Assembly: GCA_019429105.1 (NCBI GenBank)
Contig: JAHYJE010000020.1
Location: 1 to 62,179 of the forward strand
From: Syntrophobacterales bacterium
GTDB lineage: Bacteria > Desulfobacterota > Syntrophia > Syntrophales > UBA5619
Direction of reading: 5' to 3'
Length of the DNA stretch: 62,179 nucleotides
Shown here: piece by piece, positions 41,655 through 49,920 of the stretch
Layout: each line of letters opens with the position of its first letter
Numbering within the stretch: position 1 is the stretch's first letter
Notes under the pieces: generated by a model
Told to the model about the DNA's origin: nothing
The model's database searches: none
Seen by the model: only the letters and a program-made list of their open reading frames with translations
Position numbers and translations under genes: made by a program

Positions 41655-42803
41655 CTACACTCCTCTTCCCTGGATTATTCGGAGAATATTCAAGATCGAA
41701 GTCGGGGTAATCAGGGTTCCGTCCACCTGGTTGGCCAGAGAGACCTTATCCGGCCTTTCCACCGCCGACTTGACGGACTGGAGAACCTGCCCCATGTTCA
41801 TCTCCACGACCACCACATATCGGGCATTTTGCGCCTTTTCCCTTACCAGCGCGGCGGGAAACGGCCACAGGGTCTGAAGTTCCAGCAAGCCAAGCCTCTC
41901 TCCGCGTTGACGGCGGTTCATAACCACGTGCAATGCGGAACGGGCCGATGAGCCATAGGAAATCAAGAGCGTCTCCGCGTCTTCGGTATAGTATTCACGG
42001 TACCTTGTCAGATCATCGACATGATGTTCGATTTTGTCCGTCAGGTGGCGCATCAATCCGTAAACTACCTTGGGGTCTTCGGAGGGAAAGCCCCACATGT
42101 CGTGAAAAAGCCCGGTGACATTATAGCGATGCACGCCCCCGAAATCGGACATAGGGAGCCTGCCGTCCTCGCGGGGGAGATAGGGGTGGTAGTCAACCCC
42201 GTCAGGGAGGGACGTCTTCAATCTTTCCACAAGCGGCAACTTGCCGGGAGGGGGAATCTCGAGACGCTCCCGCATATGCCCGATCACTTCGTCGAACAGC
42301 AGAATAACCGGGGTGCGATAAGTTTCCGCAAAGTTGAACGCGTCAACTGTAATCGAAAAGACGTCCTGATGGTTGGAGGCTGTCATGGCTACAATGGCGT
42401 GATCCCCGTGGATGCCCCAACGGGCCTGATTGACGTCTCCCTGACTGAGTTTGGTCGGTAATCCTGTCGAAGGACCACCACGCTGGACATCGACTATCAC
42501 GCAGGGAATCTCCGCCATGACCGCGAACCCCAATGCCTCCTGCATCAGTGAAAACCCGGGGCCGCTTGTCGCCGTCATCGCCTTGTTGCCGGTCAGGGAC
42601 GCGCCGATAATCGCGCAGATCGAGGCGATTTCGTCCTCCATCTGCATGAAGATCCCGCATTTTTGCGGCAGACGCGCCGACAGCAGTTCCGCGATCTCGG
42701 TGGAGGGGGTGATCGGGTAACCGGCAAAAAAACCAAGTCCGGCGTAAAGGGCGCCCTCAACACAAGCCTCATTGCCCTGCACAAATTTCACTTGTCCGCC
42801 CAT
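41655..42803 (-). CDS. korA: 2-oxoglutarate:ferredoxin oxidoreductase, alpha subunit
   Basis: 382 residues from ATG 42803 behind AGGAG; a longer frame to 42830 overlaps korD. GNEACVEGALYAGLGFFAGYPITPSTEIAE (about 9-38), MEDEIASICAIIGASLTGNKAMTATSGPGFSLM (about 56-88), and PTKLSQGDV (about 118-126) are typical of KorA. The separate alpha and gamma chains show the four-subunit version of the enzyme. One base from korD. Confidence 0.95.
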   Translation of the reverse strand: MGGQVKFVQGNEACVEGALYAGLGFFAGYPITPSTEIAELLSARLPQKCGIFMQMEDEIASICAIIGASLTGNKAMTATSGPGFSLMQEALGFAVMAEIPCVIVDVQRGGPSTGLPTKLSQGDVNQARWGIHGDHAIVAMTASNHQDVFSITVDAFNFAETYRTPVILLFDEVIGHMRERLEIPPPGKLPLVERLKTSLPDGVDYHPYLPREDGRLPMSDFGGVHRYNVTGLFHDMWGFPSEDPKVVYGLMRHLTDKIEHHVDDLTRYREYYTEDAETLLISYGSSARSALHVVMNRRQRGERLGLLELQTLWPFPAALVREKAQNARYVVVVEMNMGQVLQSVKSAVERPDKVSLANQVDGTLITPTSILNILRIIQGRGV

Positions 42804-42804
42804 T

Positions 42805-43014
42805 TCACTCCTGCTCCGTTTCGACCACAATTGCCAGATCCGGGCACCTCAGCTCGCAAAGCTTGCAAGCTATGCAATCCGTTGGTCTCGCGGCAATCGC
42901 TTTTTCCTGGTCATCCAGTTCCAGAACCTTTTTGGGGCAAAAATGGACGCAGATTCCACATCCCTTGCACCAGTTCCGGTTGATCACATGACGTTTAAGT
43001 TTTGGTTTCGCCAT
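42805..43014 (-). CDS. korD: Ferredoxin-like delta subunit of 2-oxoglutarate oxidoreductase
   Basis: 69 residues from ATG 43014 behind AAGG. Two [4Fe-4S] motifs: C-K-G-C-G-I-C-x3-CP (about 16-27) and C-I-A-C-K-L-C-x3-CP (about 47-58). It feeds electrons between the catalytic clusters and external ferredoxin. First gene of the operon, about 130 bases from its promoter. Confidence 0.93.
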   Translation of the reverse strand: MAKPKLKRHVINRNWCKGCGICVHFCPKKVLELDDQEKAIAARPTDCIACKLCELRCPDLAIVVETEQE

Positions 43015-43146
43015 ACGTTGCCTTGCCCGTTCCAACCATTTCGGGGATGCGTCCCCTCAATCCATCTTTTGCCCTGCGAAGAGCTGCTTGTTGCGATTCT
43101 AAAAAATATATAAAATGTTCGGCAGGGTTTCTTAAAAATTTTGTTA

Positions 43147-43175
43147 TCTATAACGAAGGATCTTTCACGTGTCAA
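43147..43175 (-). promoter_or_regulatory. Sigma-70 promoter of the korDABC operon
   Basis: Read on the minus strand: perfect -35 TTGACA (43175-43170), 17 bases, then TATAGA (43152-43147), 5/6 to the -10 consensus. It points to korD, whose ATG lies 133 bases downstream, leaving room for a 5' leader. Confidence 0.65.
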
Positions 43176-43326
43176 CAATATTTTAAATGGTCCGGATATT
43201 TGATATAAGACCTTCAGCAAATTTTATAGGACCTTTTGCTTTGCAGCGGTGATGTATATATATGTTGCATTTTTAAGCCAAATGGCGTCTATTTCAAGAT
43301 CAAATCGGGAGGGCAAGAAAAAGGGA

Positions 43327-44850
43327 ATGAATGCTCAGGGCATCTACAGCTTTGAGGAACTGGCTGCGCTGCATGCAATTGCGCGAATTCTGGCAAAACC
43401 GGGGGAGCTGAAGGAACAGATCACTCAGGCCCTGCAGGAGATAAGCGCTCGTCTGGGGATGCAGCGCGGCATGGTTTCTCTCCTGGATCGCGAGACCAGG
43501 GAGGCCTGGCTGGATGTTGTTTATGGCGTTGATATCAAAAGCATAAACGTGACATACCTTCCCGGCGAAGGCATTACCGGCAAGGTTGCGCAGACAGGGA
43601 GACCACTTGCCATTGAGAATCTGGGGAAAGAACTCCATTTTCTCGACCGAACCGGCGCCCGCCGTTTTTTAAACCGCTCAGAGCTGTCATTCCTCTGTGT
43701 CCCGATAATCTACGGGACTCAGGTCGTGGGGGTGTTGTCGGCGGACAAGGCAGCCAGGCAAGTTACTGATATAGAAAAGGAAATAGCTATTCTCTCCTCA
43801 GTAGCCGAAATGCTTGCCAAGGCAGTTCACAGCAGGGCCATGGAAGGGGAAAACCACCGCCTGCGCGATCTAATGGGCAGCAACCGTCTTCCCACTTTTG
43901 ACATTATCGGTCGTTCCCGGGCCATGCAGGCCGTTTTTCAAATGATCGCCCAAGTAGCCGATGCCAATACAACCGTGCTGCTCCACGGTGAAACCGGAAC
44001 CGGTAAGGAACTGGTCTCCCGGGCAATCCATAACAACAGTTCCCGCATGAAGGGGCAGCTTGTGCAGGTGAACTGTGCTGCAATTCCGGAGACACTGCTC
44101 GAAAGCGAACTGTTCGGGCATGAAAGAGGGGCCTTTACCGGCGCCCTGGCGAGGCGCAGGGGGCGTTTTGAAGAAGCCAATGGGGGAACGATTTTACTCG
44201 ATGAAATAGGCGAACTCTCCTTTTCCGCCCAGGCCAAGCTGCTGCGGGTCCTGCAGGAAAGGCAGTTCCAGCCGCTGGGCTCTTCCCGCCTGATCAAAGT
44301 TGATGTGCGGATCATCGCGGCGACCAACCGCAATCTGGAGCAGGATGTTTCTCTGGGCCGTTTCCGCTCCGATCTTTTTTACCGGTTAAACGTCTTTCCC
44401 ATCTACCTGCCGTCGCTGCGCGAACGGGGGACAGACATCCTGCTTTTGGCCGCTCACTTTGTCGTTAAATATTCAAGAGAAACAGGAAAACCGGCGCAGA
44501 AAATTTCCCCGGCTGTATCTGATATTTTTATGGCCTATCATTGGCCGGGCAATGTCCGGGAACTGGAAAACTGCATAGAGCGGGCCATTCTTGTCGCGCA
44601 CGGAGCAACCATTGAACCGGAACATCTGCCCCCGTCCCTGCAAAGTTGCATTGAAGAGGTCGTCAAAAAGGAGTTCAACAGGCTCGACGCGGCAGTAAAA
44701 TCAGAGGAAAGAGCCATGATTGTCACCGCCCTGCGGGAAACGGCGGGGAATCAAACCCGGGCTGCCAGGTTGCTGGGAACGACAAAACGGATCATGCAAT
44801 ACCGGATCAGTAAACTGGGCATAGATTACCGCTCCTTCCGCAAGAAATGA
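43327..44850 (+). CDS. Sigma-54-dependent transcriptional activator, NifA-like
   Basis: 507 residues from ATG 43327; in-frame starts at 43252 and 43282 are also possible. Domains: GAF sensor (about 20-165), AAA+ (about 190-420) with Walker A GETGTGKE, sigma-54 contact loop as GAFTGA, Walker B ILLDEIGELS, then Fis-type helix-turn-helix (about 465-505). NifA-like order; the GAF ligand (often 2-oxoglutarate or redox/ nitric oxide signals) is unknown. It is divergent from korD and upstream of glnA, with a sigma-54 promoter 120 bases after its stop, so nitrogen control of glnA is likely. Confidence 0.92.
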   Translation: MNAQGIYSFEELAALHAIARILAKPGELKEQITQALQEISARLGMQRGMVSLLDRETREAWLDVVYGVDIKSINVTYLPGEGITGKVAQTGRPLAIENLGKELHFLDRTGARRFLNRSELSFLCVPIIYGTQVVGVLSADKAARQVTDIEKEIAILSSVAEMLAKAVHSRAMEGENHRLRDLMGSNRLPTFDIIGRSRAMQAVFQMIAQVADANTTVLLHGETGTGKELVSRAIHNNSSRMKGQLVQVNCAAIPETLLESELFGHERGAFTGALARRRGRFEEANGGTILLDEIGELSFSAQAKLLRVLQERQFQPLGSSRLIKVDVRIIAATNRNLEQDVSLGRFRSDLFYRLNVFPIYLPSLRERGTDILLLAAHFVVKYSRETGKPAQKISPAVSDIFMAYHWPGNVRELENCIERAILVAHGATIEPEHLPPSLQSCIEEVVKKEFNRLDAAVKSEERAMIVTALRETAGNQTRAARLLGTTKRIMQYRISKLGIDYRSFRKK

Positions 44851-44891
44851 TACATCTTTGTTTGTTTATTAGGTAATGATACATCTTTGTT
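44846..44891 (+). promoter_or_regulatory. Direct 17-bp repeat, candidate activator-binding sites
   Basis: AATGATACATCTTTGTT occurs at 44846-44862 and, identical, at 44875-44891. Each copy contains ACA-N4-TGT, a small inverted repeat. The pair lies 80-125 bases upstream of the sigma-54 promoter at 44970, the usual distance for upstream activator sites. The first copy overlaps the stop codon of the activator gene. Confidence 0.55.
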
Positions 44892-44969
44892 ACTCGGAAT
44901 TGACGCTCTTAAAGTTGCCCGGTGTTTAAAACGTCGTTGTATCAATTTGATAGATAGTTTGGTATTTTT

Positions 44970-44985
44970 TGGCATACATTTGGCT
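44970..44985 (+). promoter_or_regulatory. Sigma-54 (-24/-12) promoter before the glt remnant and glnA
   Basis: TGGCATACATTTGGCT keeps GG (44971-44972) and GC (44983-44984) exactly 10 bases apart, with TGGCA at -24; the -12 reads TGGC where the consensus is TTGC. It lies downstream of an activator gene and upstream of glutamate/glutamine synthesis genes, as expected for nitrogen control. Confidence 0.55.
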
Positions 44986-45110
44986 TATACCATTGGGCCC
45001 AGAATGGAAACGAGACGCAACGGCTTGCCCTGCGAAACATGGGTATAAATAAATGGCAGGCGCCGCTGAAATTCAGATATGTTTTTTTATAACAGGAAAG
45101 GTAGGGTGTT

Positions 45111-45233
45111 ATGTGCAGACTGTTTGCCGTCACGAGTCAGGAACCGTTATCGCCGATGGTGGCGATCCGCGCCCTTGACGTCATGAAGGAGGGGCATGAC
45201 GGTTCGAACTTTCGTTTCTGCCGGACGAGATAA
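45111..45233 (+). pseudogene. Glutamate-synthase glutaminase domain (GltB1-like), N-terminal stub
   Basis: 40 residues from ATG 45111, starting Met-Cys-Arg-Leu-Phe-Ala, with the N-terminal nucleophile Cys2 of the class II glutamine amidotransferases used by split glutamate synthases. It resembles that family up to MKEGHDGSNF, then joins unrelated sequence and stops at 45233. An intact gene would be about 350 residues. Confidence 0.7.
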
Positions 45234-45699
45234 AAACAGAACGGGGTTTTATCTCGATCGATGCCAACTATCAAACCTCCGCACCCGGCGTCTATGCGGT
45301 GGGAGATGCCGCGCGTCTGGGCCTTCTGACCGATGCGATCGGTTCCGGCCGCAAGGCGGCGGTGGCGATTGACGACATGCTGCGGGGTCGGGAAGAGAGA
45401 CATACGATCAGATTCCGACGATCACGGTTGAACGGGTAAAACTCCAGTATTACGATCCGCGCCCGCAGCATTTCGAGGACATCGTTGCGTGCGCGGCTAA
45501 TTGCGCGTCCTGTGGCGGCTGCCGGGATTGCGGGATGTGTGAGACGGCCTGCCCGCAGACCGCGATTTCCCGTAAGGAAGGAGAAGATGGACGTTTTGAA
45601 TATGTCGTTGAGGACAGTCTCTGCATCGGTTGCGGAACCTGTGCGGGCGTCTGTCCGACGGGTGTATGGAATCTTGTCGCCAATGTTCCGCTGGAATAG
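45220..45699 (+). pseudogene. GltD-like oxidoreductase C-terminus with ferredoxin domain, fragment
   Basis: From about 45220 the sequence codes LPDEIKTERGFISID then SAPGVYAVGDAARLGLLTDAIG, the FAD-binding C-terminus of GltD-type oxidoreductases, in a frame different from the preceding stub. Near 45402-45412 a GA-rich spot shifts the frame by two bases; the next frame continues TITVERVKLQYYDPRPQHFE and a two-cluster ferredoxin domain (CASCGGCRDCGMC ... CIGCGTC) to TAG 45699. The N-terminal NAD- and FAD-binding part is lost. Together with the stub it is the collapsed shell of a glutamate synthase locus, 40 bases before glnA. Confidence 0.8.
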
Positions 45700-45739
45700 C
45701 CGATAAGGGTAATTCATTTGCTTAAGAGGAGGAGGAGCC

Positions 45740-47071
45740 ATGTATGATTTAAAGACCAGCAAGGATGTCTTGAAGGTGGTAAAAGACAGAAACGTCAGTT
45801 TCATTCAGTTCTGGTTCACCGATGTGCTGGGGGTGCAGAAGATTTTCAGCATTACCCCCGACGAGCTGGAAATGGGGATGGAAGAGGGAATGGGATTCGA
45901 TGGTTCCTCGATCGCCGGTTTCTGCCGGATTGAGGAAAGCGACATGATCGCGATGCCAGATCCGACGACATTTCAGATTATCCCCTGGCGGCCCACGGAG
46001 CGGCCCGTTGCCCGGATGATCTGCGACATCCAGACCCCGGACGGGAAACCGTATGAGGGCGATCCCCGGTATGTCTTGAGAAGGACGCTGAAAAAGGTGA
46101 CCGACAAGGGATACACCTTCTATGTCGGCCCGGAGCTGGAATTTTTCTATTTCGCCAGCGACAAGGCGCCGGAGTTTCTGGATATGGGCGGCTATTTCGA
46201 TGGTCTGCCGGTTGACCGGGCGACGGATCTGCGCCGCCAGACAATCTTTGCCCTTCAGGATATGGGCATCAGGGTTGAGTACAGCCATCACGAGGTTGCC
46301 CCGAGCCAGCATGAGATCGATCTGCGGTACGACGAGGCGCTGAAAATGGCCGACAAGGTGATGACCTACCGCACCGCGGTCAAGGAGATTGCCCGGCTGA
46401 ACGGCGTTTACGCGACCTTTATGCCGAAACCGGTTTTTGGACAGAATGGCAGCGGTATGCATGTCCATCAATCCCTGTTCAAGGGCGACAAAAACACCTT
46501 TTTTGACGGCCGGGACAAGTACAATCTTTCGAAGACCGCCAAGCAGTATATCGCCGGCATCATGACGCATGCCCCTGAAATAACGGCAATCTGCAACCAG
46601 TGGATCAACTCTTACAAACGCCTGGTTCCCGGGTACGAAGCCCCCGTTTATGTGGCCTGGGCAAGACGCAACCGCTCGGCGATGGTGCGCGTGCCGATGT
46701 ACAAGCCCGGCAAGGAGAAGGCCACCCGGATGGAGTACCGTTCGCCGGATCCGGCATGCAATCCGTACCTGGCCTTTGCGGTCATGCTGGCGGCGGGACT
46801 CAAAGGGATGGAAAAGGGCTACAAGCTTCCCGAACCGGTGGAGACCGACATCTTCGAGATGGACGAAAAGGCCCGCGCCGAGGCCGGCATCACCTCGCTT
46901 CCGGGCAGCCTGTACGAGGCCCTGCAGATTGTCCAGAAAAGTGAGCTGGTTCGCGAAACTTTAGGGGAGCACATTTTTGAAAAGTTCATCGAAAACAAGA
47001 AGGTCGAGTGGGATCACTTCCGTGTCCATGTAAGCCAGTACGAGATCGACCGTTATCTGCCGATGCTGTAG
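45740..47071 (+). CDS. glnA: Glutamine synthetase, type I
   Basis: 443 residues, behind GAGGAGGAGGA (45726-45736). Makes glutamine from glutamate, ammonia and ATP. Signs: FDGSSIAGF near residue 54, VGPELEFF (about 128-135), the metal-binding HHEVAPSQHEID (about 184-195), FGQNGSGMHVHQSL (about 232-245) and NPYLAFAVMLAAGL (about 336-349). The length fits GSI-alpha, which lacks the 25-residue insert and the adenylylation loop of GSI-beta. Likely driven by the sigma-54 promoter at 44970 through the broken glt region. Confidence 0.96.
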   Translation: MYDLKTSKDVLKVVKDRNVSFIQFWFTDVLGVQKIFSITPDELEMGMEEGMGFDGSSIAGFCRIEESDMIAMPDPTTFQIIPWRPTERPVARMICDIQTPDGKPYEGDPRYVLRRTLKKVTDKGYTFYVGPELEFFYFASDKAPEFLDMGGYFDGLPVDRATDLRRQTIFALQDMGIRVEYSHHEVAPSQHEIDLRYDEALKMADKVMTYRTAVKEIARLNGVYATFMPKPVFGQNGSGMHVHQSLFKGDKNTFFDGRDKYNLSKTAKQYIAGIMTHAPEITAICNQWINSYKRLVPGYEAPVYVAWARRNRSAMVRVPMYKPGKEKATRMEYRSPDPACNPYLAFAVMLAAGLKGMEKGYKLPEPVETDIFEMDEKARAEAGITSLPGSLYEALQIVQKSELVRETLGEHIFEKFIENKKVEWDHFRVHVSQYEIDRYLPML

Positions 47072-47095
47072 GCGTAATGCCTATCTATGCAATAC

Positions 47096-47158
47096 AGGGG
47101 AGTTATTCTGAATTTTTCTTTACGCGATAGGAACTTTCTGATAACTCCCCTCTTTTTT
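47096..47158 (+). terminator. Intrinsic terminator after glnA
   Basis: AGGGGAGTTAT (47096-47106) and ATAACTCCCCT (47141-47151) pair perfectly over 11 bases, with a 34-base loop, followed by C then seven T. The right arm can also pair with the sequence at the carA ribosome binding site (see next entry). Confidence 0.7.
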
Positions 47159-47238
47159 TACGCTGGCGAAGCGAAGCCTGATGCGGGCGAGCGGTTGCCA
47201 CCCGTTCCTGCGCGCGGGAAGACACGGGGAGTTATAAA
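47141..47238 (+). promoter_or_regulatory. Alternative-pairing leader of carA
   Basis: ATAACTCCCC (47141-47150) is the exact complement of two sites: 47097-47106, giving the terminator, and GGGGAGTTAT at 47226-47235, which contains the Shine-Dalgarno of carA (ATG 47241). The two pairings exclude each other. This would let the leader either end transcription or hide the ribosome binding site. No ligand motif is visible. Confidence 0.5.
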
Positions 47239-47240
47239 AC

Positions 47241-48383
47241 ATGTTTGAAAAAAGACAAAAAACTGCCCTGCTGGTCCTCGACGACGGCAGCGTTTATCGG
47301 GGCCTGGCCTTTGCCGGCGGAGGCGAGATGCCAGGAGAGGTCGTCTTCAATACCGGCATGACCGGCTATCAGGAGATCGTGACCGATCCCTCGTACAAGG
47401 GGCAGATCGTCGTCATGACCTACCCGCTGATTGGCAATACCGGCATTAATCCCGATGATATGGAATCCGCAGGCATACATCTGGAGGGCTTTATCGTCCG
47501 GGAGTATCAGGATATTCCCAGCAACTGGCGGTCCCGGGAGGATTTGAAGACATTTCTCGAGCGCCATGGCAAGCTTGGCGTGGAAGGAATCGACACCCGC
47601 GCCCTGACCCGCCGTATTCGCACCGCGGGGGCGCTGCGGGGGATTCTCTCGACCGAAACAGACGACGTTGAGGCCTTGCTTGCGCGCGTACGTGCATATC
47701 CGGGGCTGGTCGGACGGGATCTGGTGCGGGAGGTGAGCTGTCAAACTCCCTATCTCTGGAAAGCAGCATCCGCAGGCGATGCAGATGCGGGGGCTGTCTT
47801 TCGGCATCGCGTCGTGGTGCTTGATTGCGGTGTAAAATACAACATCTTGAGGAACCTGGAAAAACGGGGGTGCGAGGTGCTGGTTGTTCCGGCCACAACG
47901 ACGCACGACGCAATCCTCGCCCTGCGGCCGGACGGGGTTCTTTTGTCCAACGGACCCGGCGATCCGGCGGCCCTGCCGTACATCGTCGAGACAGTGAAAA
48001 ACCTGCTGGGTAAGGCGCCTATTTTCGGCATCTGTCTCGGCCATCAGATCCTGGGGCAGGCGGTGGGCGGCCGGACAGCGAAGCTGAAGTTCGGCCATCA
48101 CGGAATCAATCAGCCTGTGCGCAACATACAAAGCGGAAAGGTGGAAATAACCTCTCAGAATCACGGCTTTGTGGTACTGCCCGAGTCGCTTCCCGAAGGC
48201 AGAACAAAGCACAGCTTAATGTCCATAAACCTCCAGGAAAACCTCAACGATTGCACTTCGGAGGGTCTTCTCTATCCGGAGCTTTCCGCCTTCAGCGTTC
48301 AGTACCATCCAGAGGCGGCGCCGGGTCCGCACGACGCCTCATATCTGTTTGATGAGTTCATCAAGCTCATGAATAAGGAGTAA
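47241..48383 (+). CDS. carA: Carbamoyl-phosphate synthase small (glutaminase) subunit
   Basis: 380 residues. N-terminal CarA domain (LVLDDGSVYRGLAFA ... GEVVFNTGMTGYQEIVTDPSY) and C-terminal class I amidotransferase with nucleophile Cys in GICLGHQILG (about 253-262) and the HPEAAPGPHD (about 354-363) His/Glu. It releases ammonia from glutamine for CarB. First of carA-guaA-carB-purF; 3 bases from guaA. Confidence 0.95.
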   Translation: MFEKRQKTALLVLDDGSVYRGLAFAGGGEMPGEVVFNTGMTGYQEIVTDPSYKGQIVVMTYPLIGNTGINPDDMESAGIHLEGFIVREYQDIPSNWRSREDLKTFLERHGKLGVEGIDTRALTRRIRTAGALRGILSTETDDVEALLARVRAYPGLVGRDLVREVSCQTPYLWKAASAGDADAGAVFRHRVVVLDCGVKYNILRNLEKRGCEVLVVPATTTHDAILALRPDGVLLSNGPGDPAALPYIVETVKNLLGKAPIFGICLGHQILGQAVGGRTAKLKFGHHGINQPVRNIQSGKVEITSQNHGFVVLPESLPEGRTKHSLMSINLQENLNDCTSEGLLYPELSAFSVQYHPEAAPGPHDASYLFDEFIKLMNKE

Positions 48384-48386
48384 AGC

Positions 48387-49919
48387 ATGATTCTGATTAT
48401 CGATTTCGGTTCCCAGTACAACCAGCTTATCGCCCGGCGCGTCCGTGAGCATCAGATTTACTGCCAGATCGAGCCGCCGGATATCGCAATTGAAAAGATA
48501 CGGGATTTGCAGCCCGAGGGGGTTATTCTTTCCGGCGGGCCGGCCAGCATCTACGAAAAGAATGCCCCGCGCGTCGATAAGGGTGTATTTTCACTCGGCG
48601 TTCCGGTTTTGGGAATCTGCTATGGCTTGCAGTTCATGGTAGATGCCTTGGGCGGCAAGGTGATCGCCTCGCAAAAACGGGAGTACGGCCTGGCCGAGTT
48701 AAATGTGGCGGAAAAGGGAGGGGCGCTCCTGGCCGGAGTTGCCGGGACAACCAATTCCTGGATGAGCCACGGCGACCGGATCGGCCGTTTGCCGAAGGGT
48801 TTTTCCATTACCGCCGGCACGAAGAACACGGAGGTCGCCGCTGCCGAAGACACAAAGCGCCGCCTCTACGGTCTGCAGTTTCACCCCGAGGTCGTCCATA
48901 CCGTGCACGGAAAAAAGATCATTGAAAACTTCCTGTTCGGGATCTGCCGCTGTGAAAAGAGCTGGACGATGAACGCCTTTATCCGCGATGCGATCGTGGA
49001 TATCCAAAGGACGGTCGGCGACAAACGGGTGGTGCTCGGTCTGTCCGGCGGGGTTGATTCCTCGGTCGCGGCCGTCCTGCTGCAGCGGGCGATCGGCCGC
49101 CGCCTCACCTGCGTTTTCGTGGACAACGGCCTGCTGCGTCTCGACGAAGGGAAAAAGGTGCGGGAGGTTTTCGGGAGGCATTTCCGGATGAACCTGCGTT
49201 TTGCCCGGGCGGGGAAGACATTTCTGGAAAGGCTGAAGGGGGTAACCGATCCGGAACGTAAGCGCAAGATCATCGGCCGCACCTTTATCGAGGTCTTCGA
49301 CCGGGAGGCAAAGGCTATTCCGAACGCGGAGTTTCTTGCCCAGGGCACCCTCTACCCCGACCTGATTGAATCGCACTCGGCCTTCGGCGGGCCGAGCGCC
49401 GTCATCAAATCCCACCACAACGTAGGTGGATTGCCGAAACACATGAAGCTGAAACTCGTCGAACCGCTGAAGCACCTCTTCAAGGACGAGGTGCGGCTTT
49501 TGGGGAAGGAACTCGGGATGTCCGACGAGCTGATCTGGCGGCAGCCATTTCCCGGACCCGGACTCGCCGTGCGGATTGTCGGCGAGGTCACCGCCAAAAG
49601 GCTCGCGGTGCTGCGCAACGCCGATGCGGCGCTGATGGAAGAGATCAAGGCGGCGGGGTTGTATCGGGAGCTCTGGCAGTCGTTCGCTGTTTTGCTGCCG
49701 ATCCGCAGCGTCGGGATTATGGGCGACCAGAGAACCTACGAGGATGCGATTGCGATCCGGGCGGTGACCAGCGAGGACGCGATGACCGCCGATTGGGCGA
49801 AGCTCCCGCATGAGCTCCTGGGGCGCATTTCCAACCGGATCATCAATGAAGTGCGCGGCGTCAACCGGGTTGTCTATGACATCAGCTCGAAGCCGCCCGC
49901 CACCATCGAATGGGAGTGA
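48387..49919 (+). CDS. guaA: GMP synthase (glutamine-hydrolysing)
   Basis: 510 residues. Amidotransferase domain ([16 protein letters not shown]) followed by ATP pyrophosphatase P-loop [14 protein letters not shown] (about 219-232) and the C-terminal dimerisation domain with [11 protein letters not shown]. Converts XMP to GMP using glutamine. Sits between carA and carB, an unusual insertion that splits the car pair; 1 base separates it from carB. Confidence 0.96.
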   Translation: MILIIDFGSQYNQLIARRVREHQIYCQIEPPDIAIEKIRDLQPEGVILSGGPASIYEKNAPRVDKGVFSLGVPVLGICYGLQFMVDALGGKVIASQKREYGLAELNVAEKGGALLAGVAGTTNSWMSHGDRIGRLPKGFSITAGTKNTEVAAAEDTKRRLYGLQFHPEVVHTVHGKKIIENFLFGICRCEKSWTMNAFIRDAIVDIQRTVGDKRVVLGLSGGVDSSVAAVLLQRAIGRRLTCVFVDNGLLRLDEGKKVREVFGRHFRMNLRFARAGKTFLERLKGVTDPERKRKIIGRTFIEVFDREAKAIPNAEFLAQGTLYPDLIESHSAFGGPSAVIKSHHNVGGLPKHMKLKLVEPLKHLFKDEVRLLGKELGMSDELIWRQPFPGPGLAVRIVGEVTAKRLAVLRNADAALMEEIKAAGLYRELWQSFAVLLPIRSVGIMGDQRTYEDAIAIRAVTSEDAMTADWAKLPHELLGRISNRIINEVRGVNRVVYDISSKPPATIEWE

Positions 49920-49920
49920 T

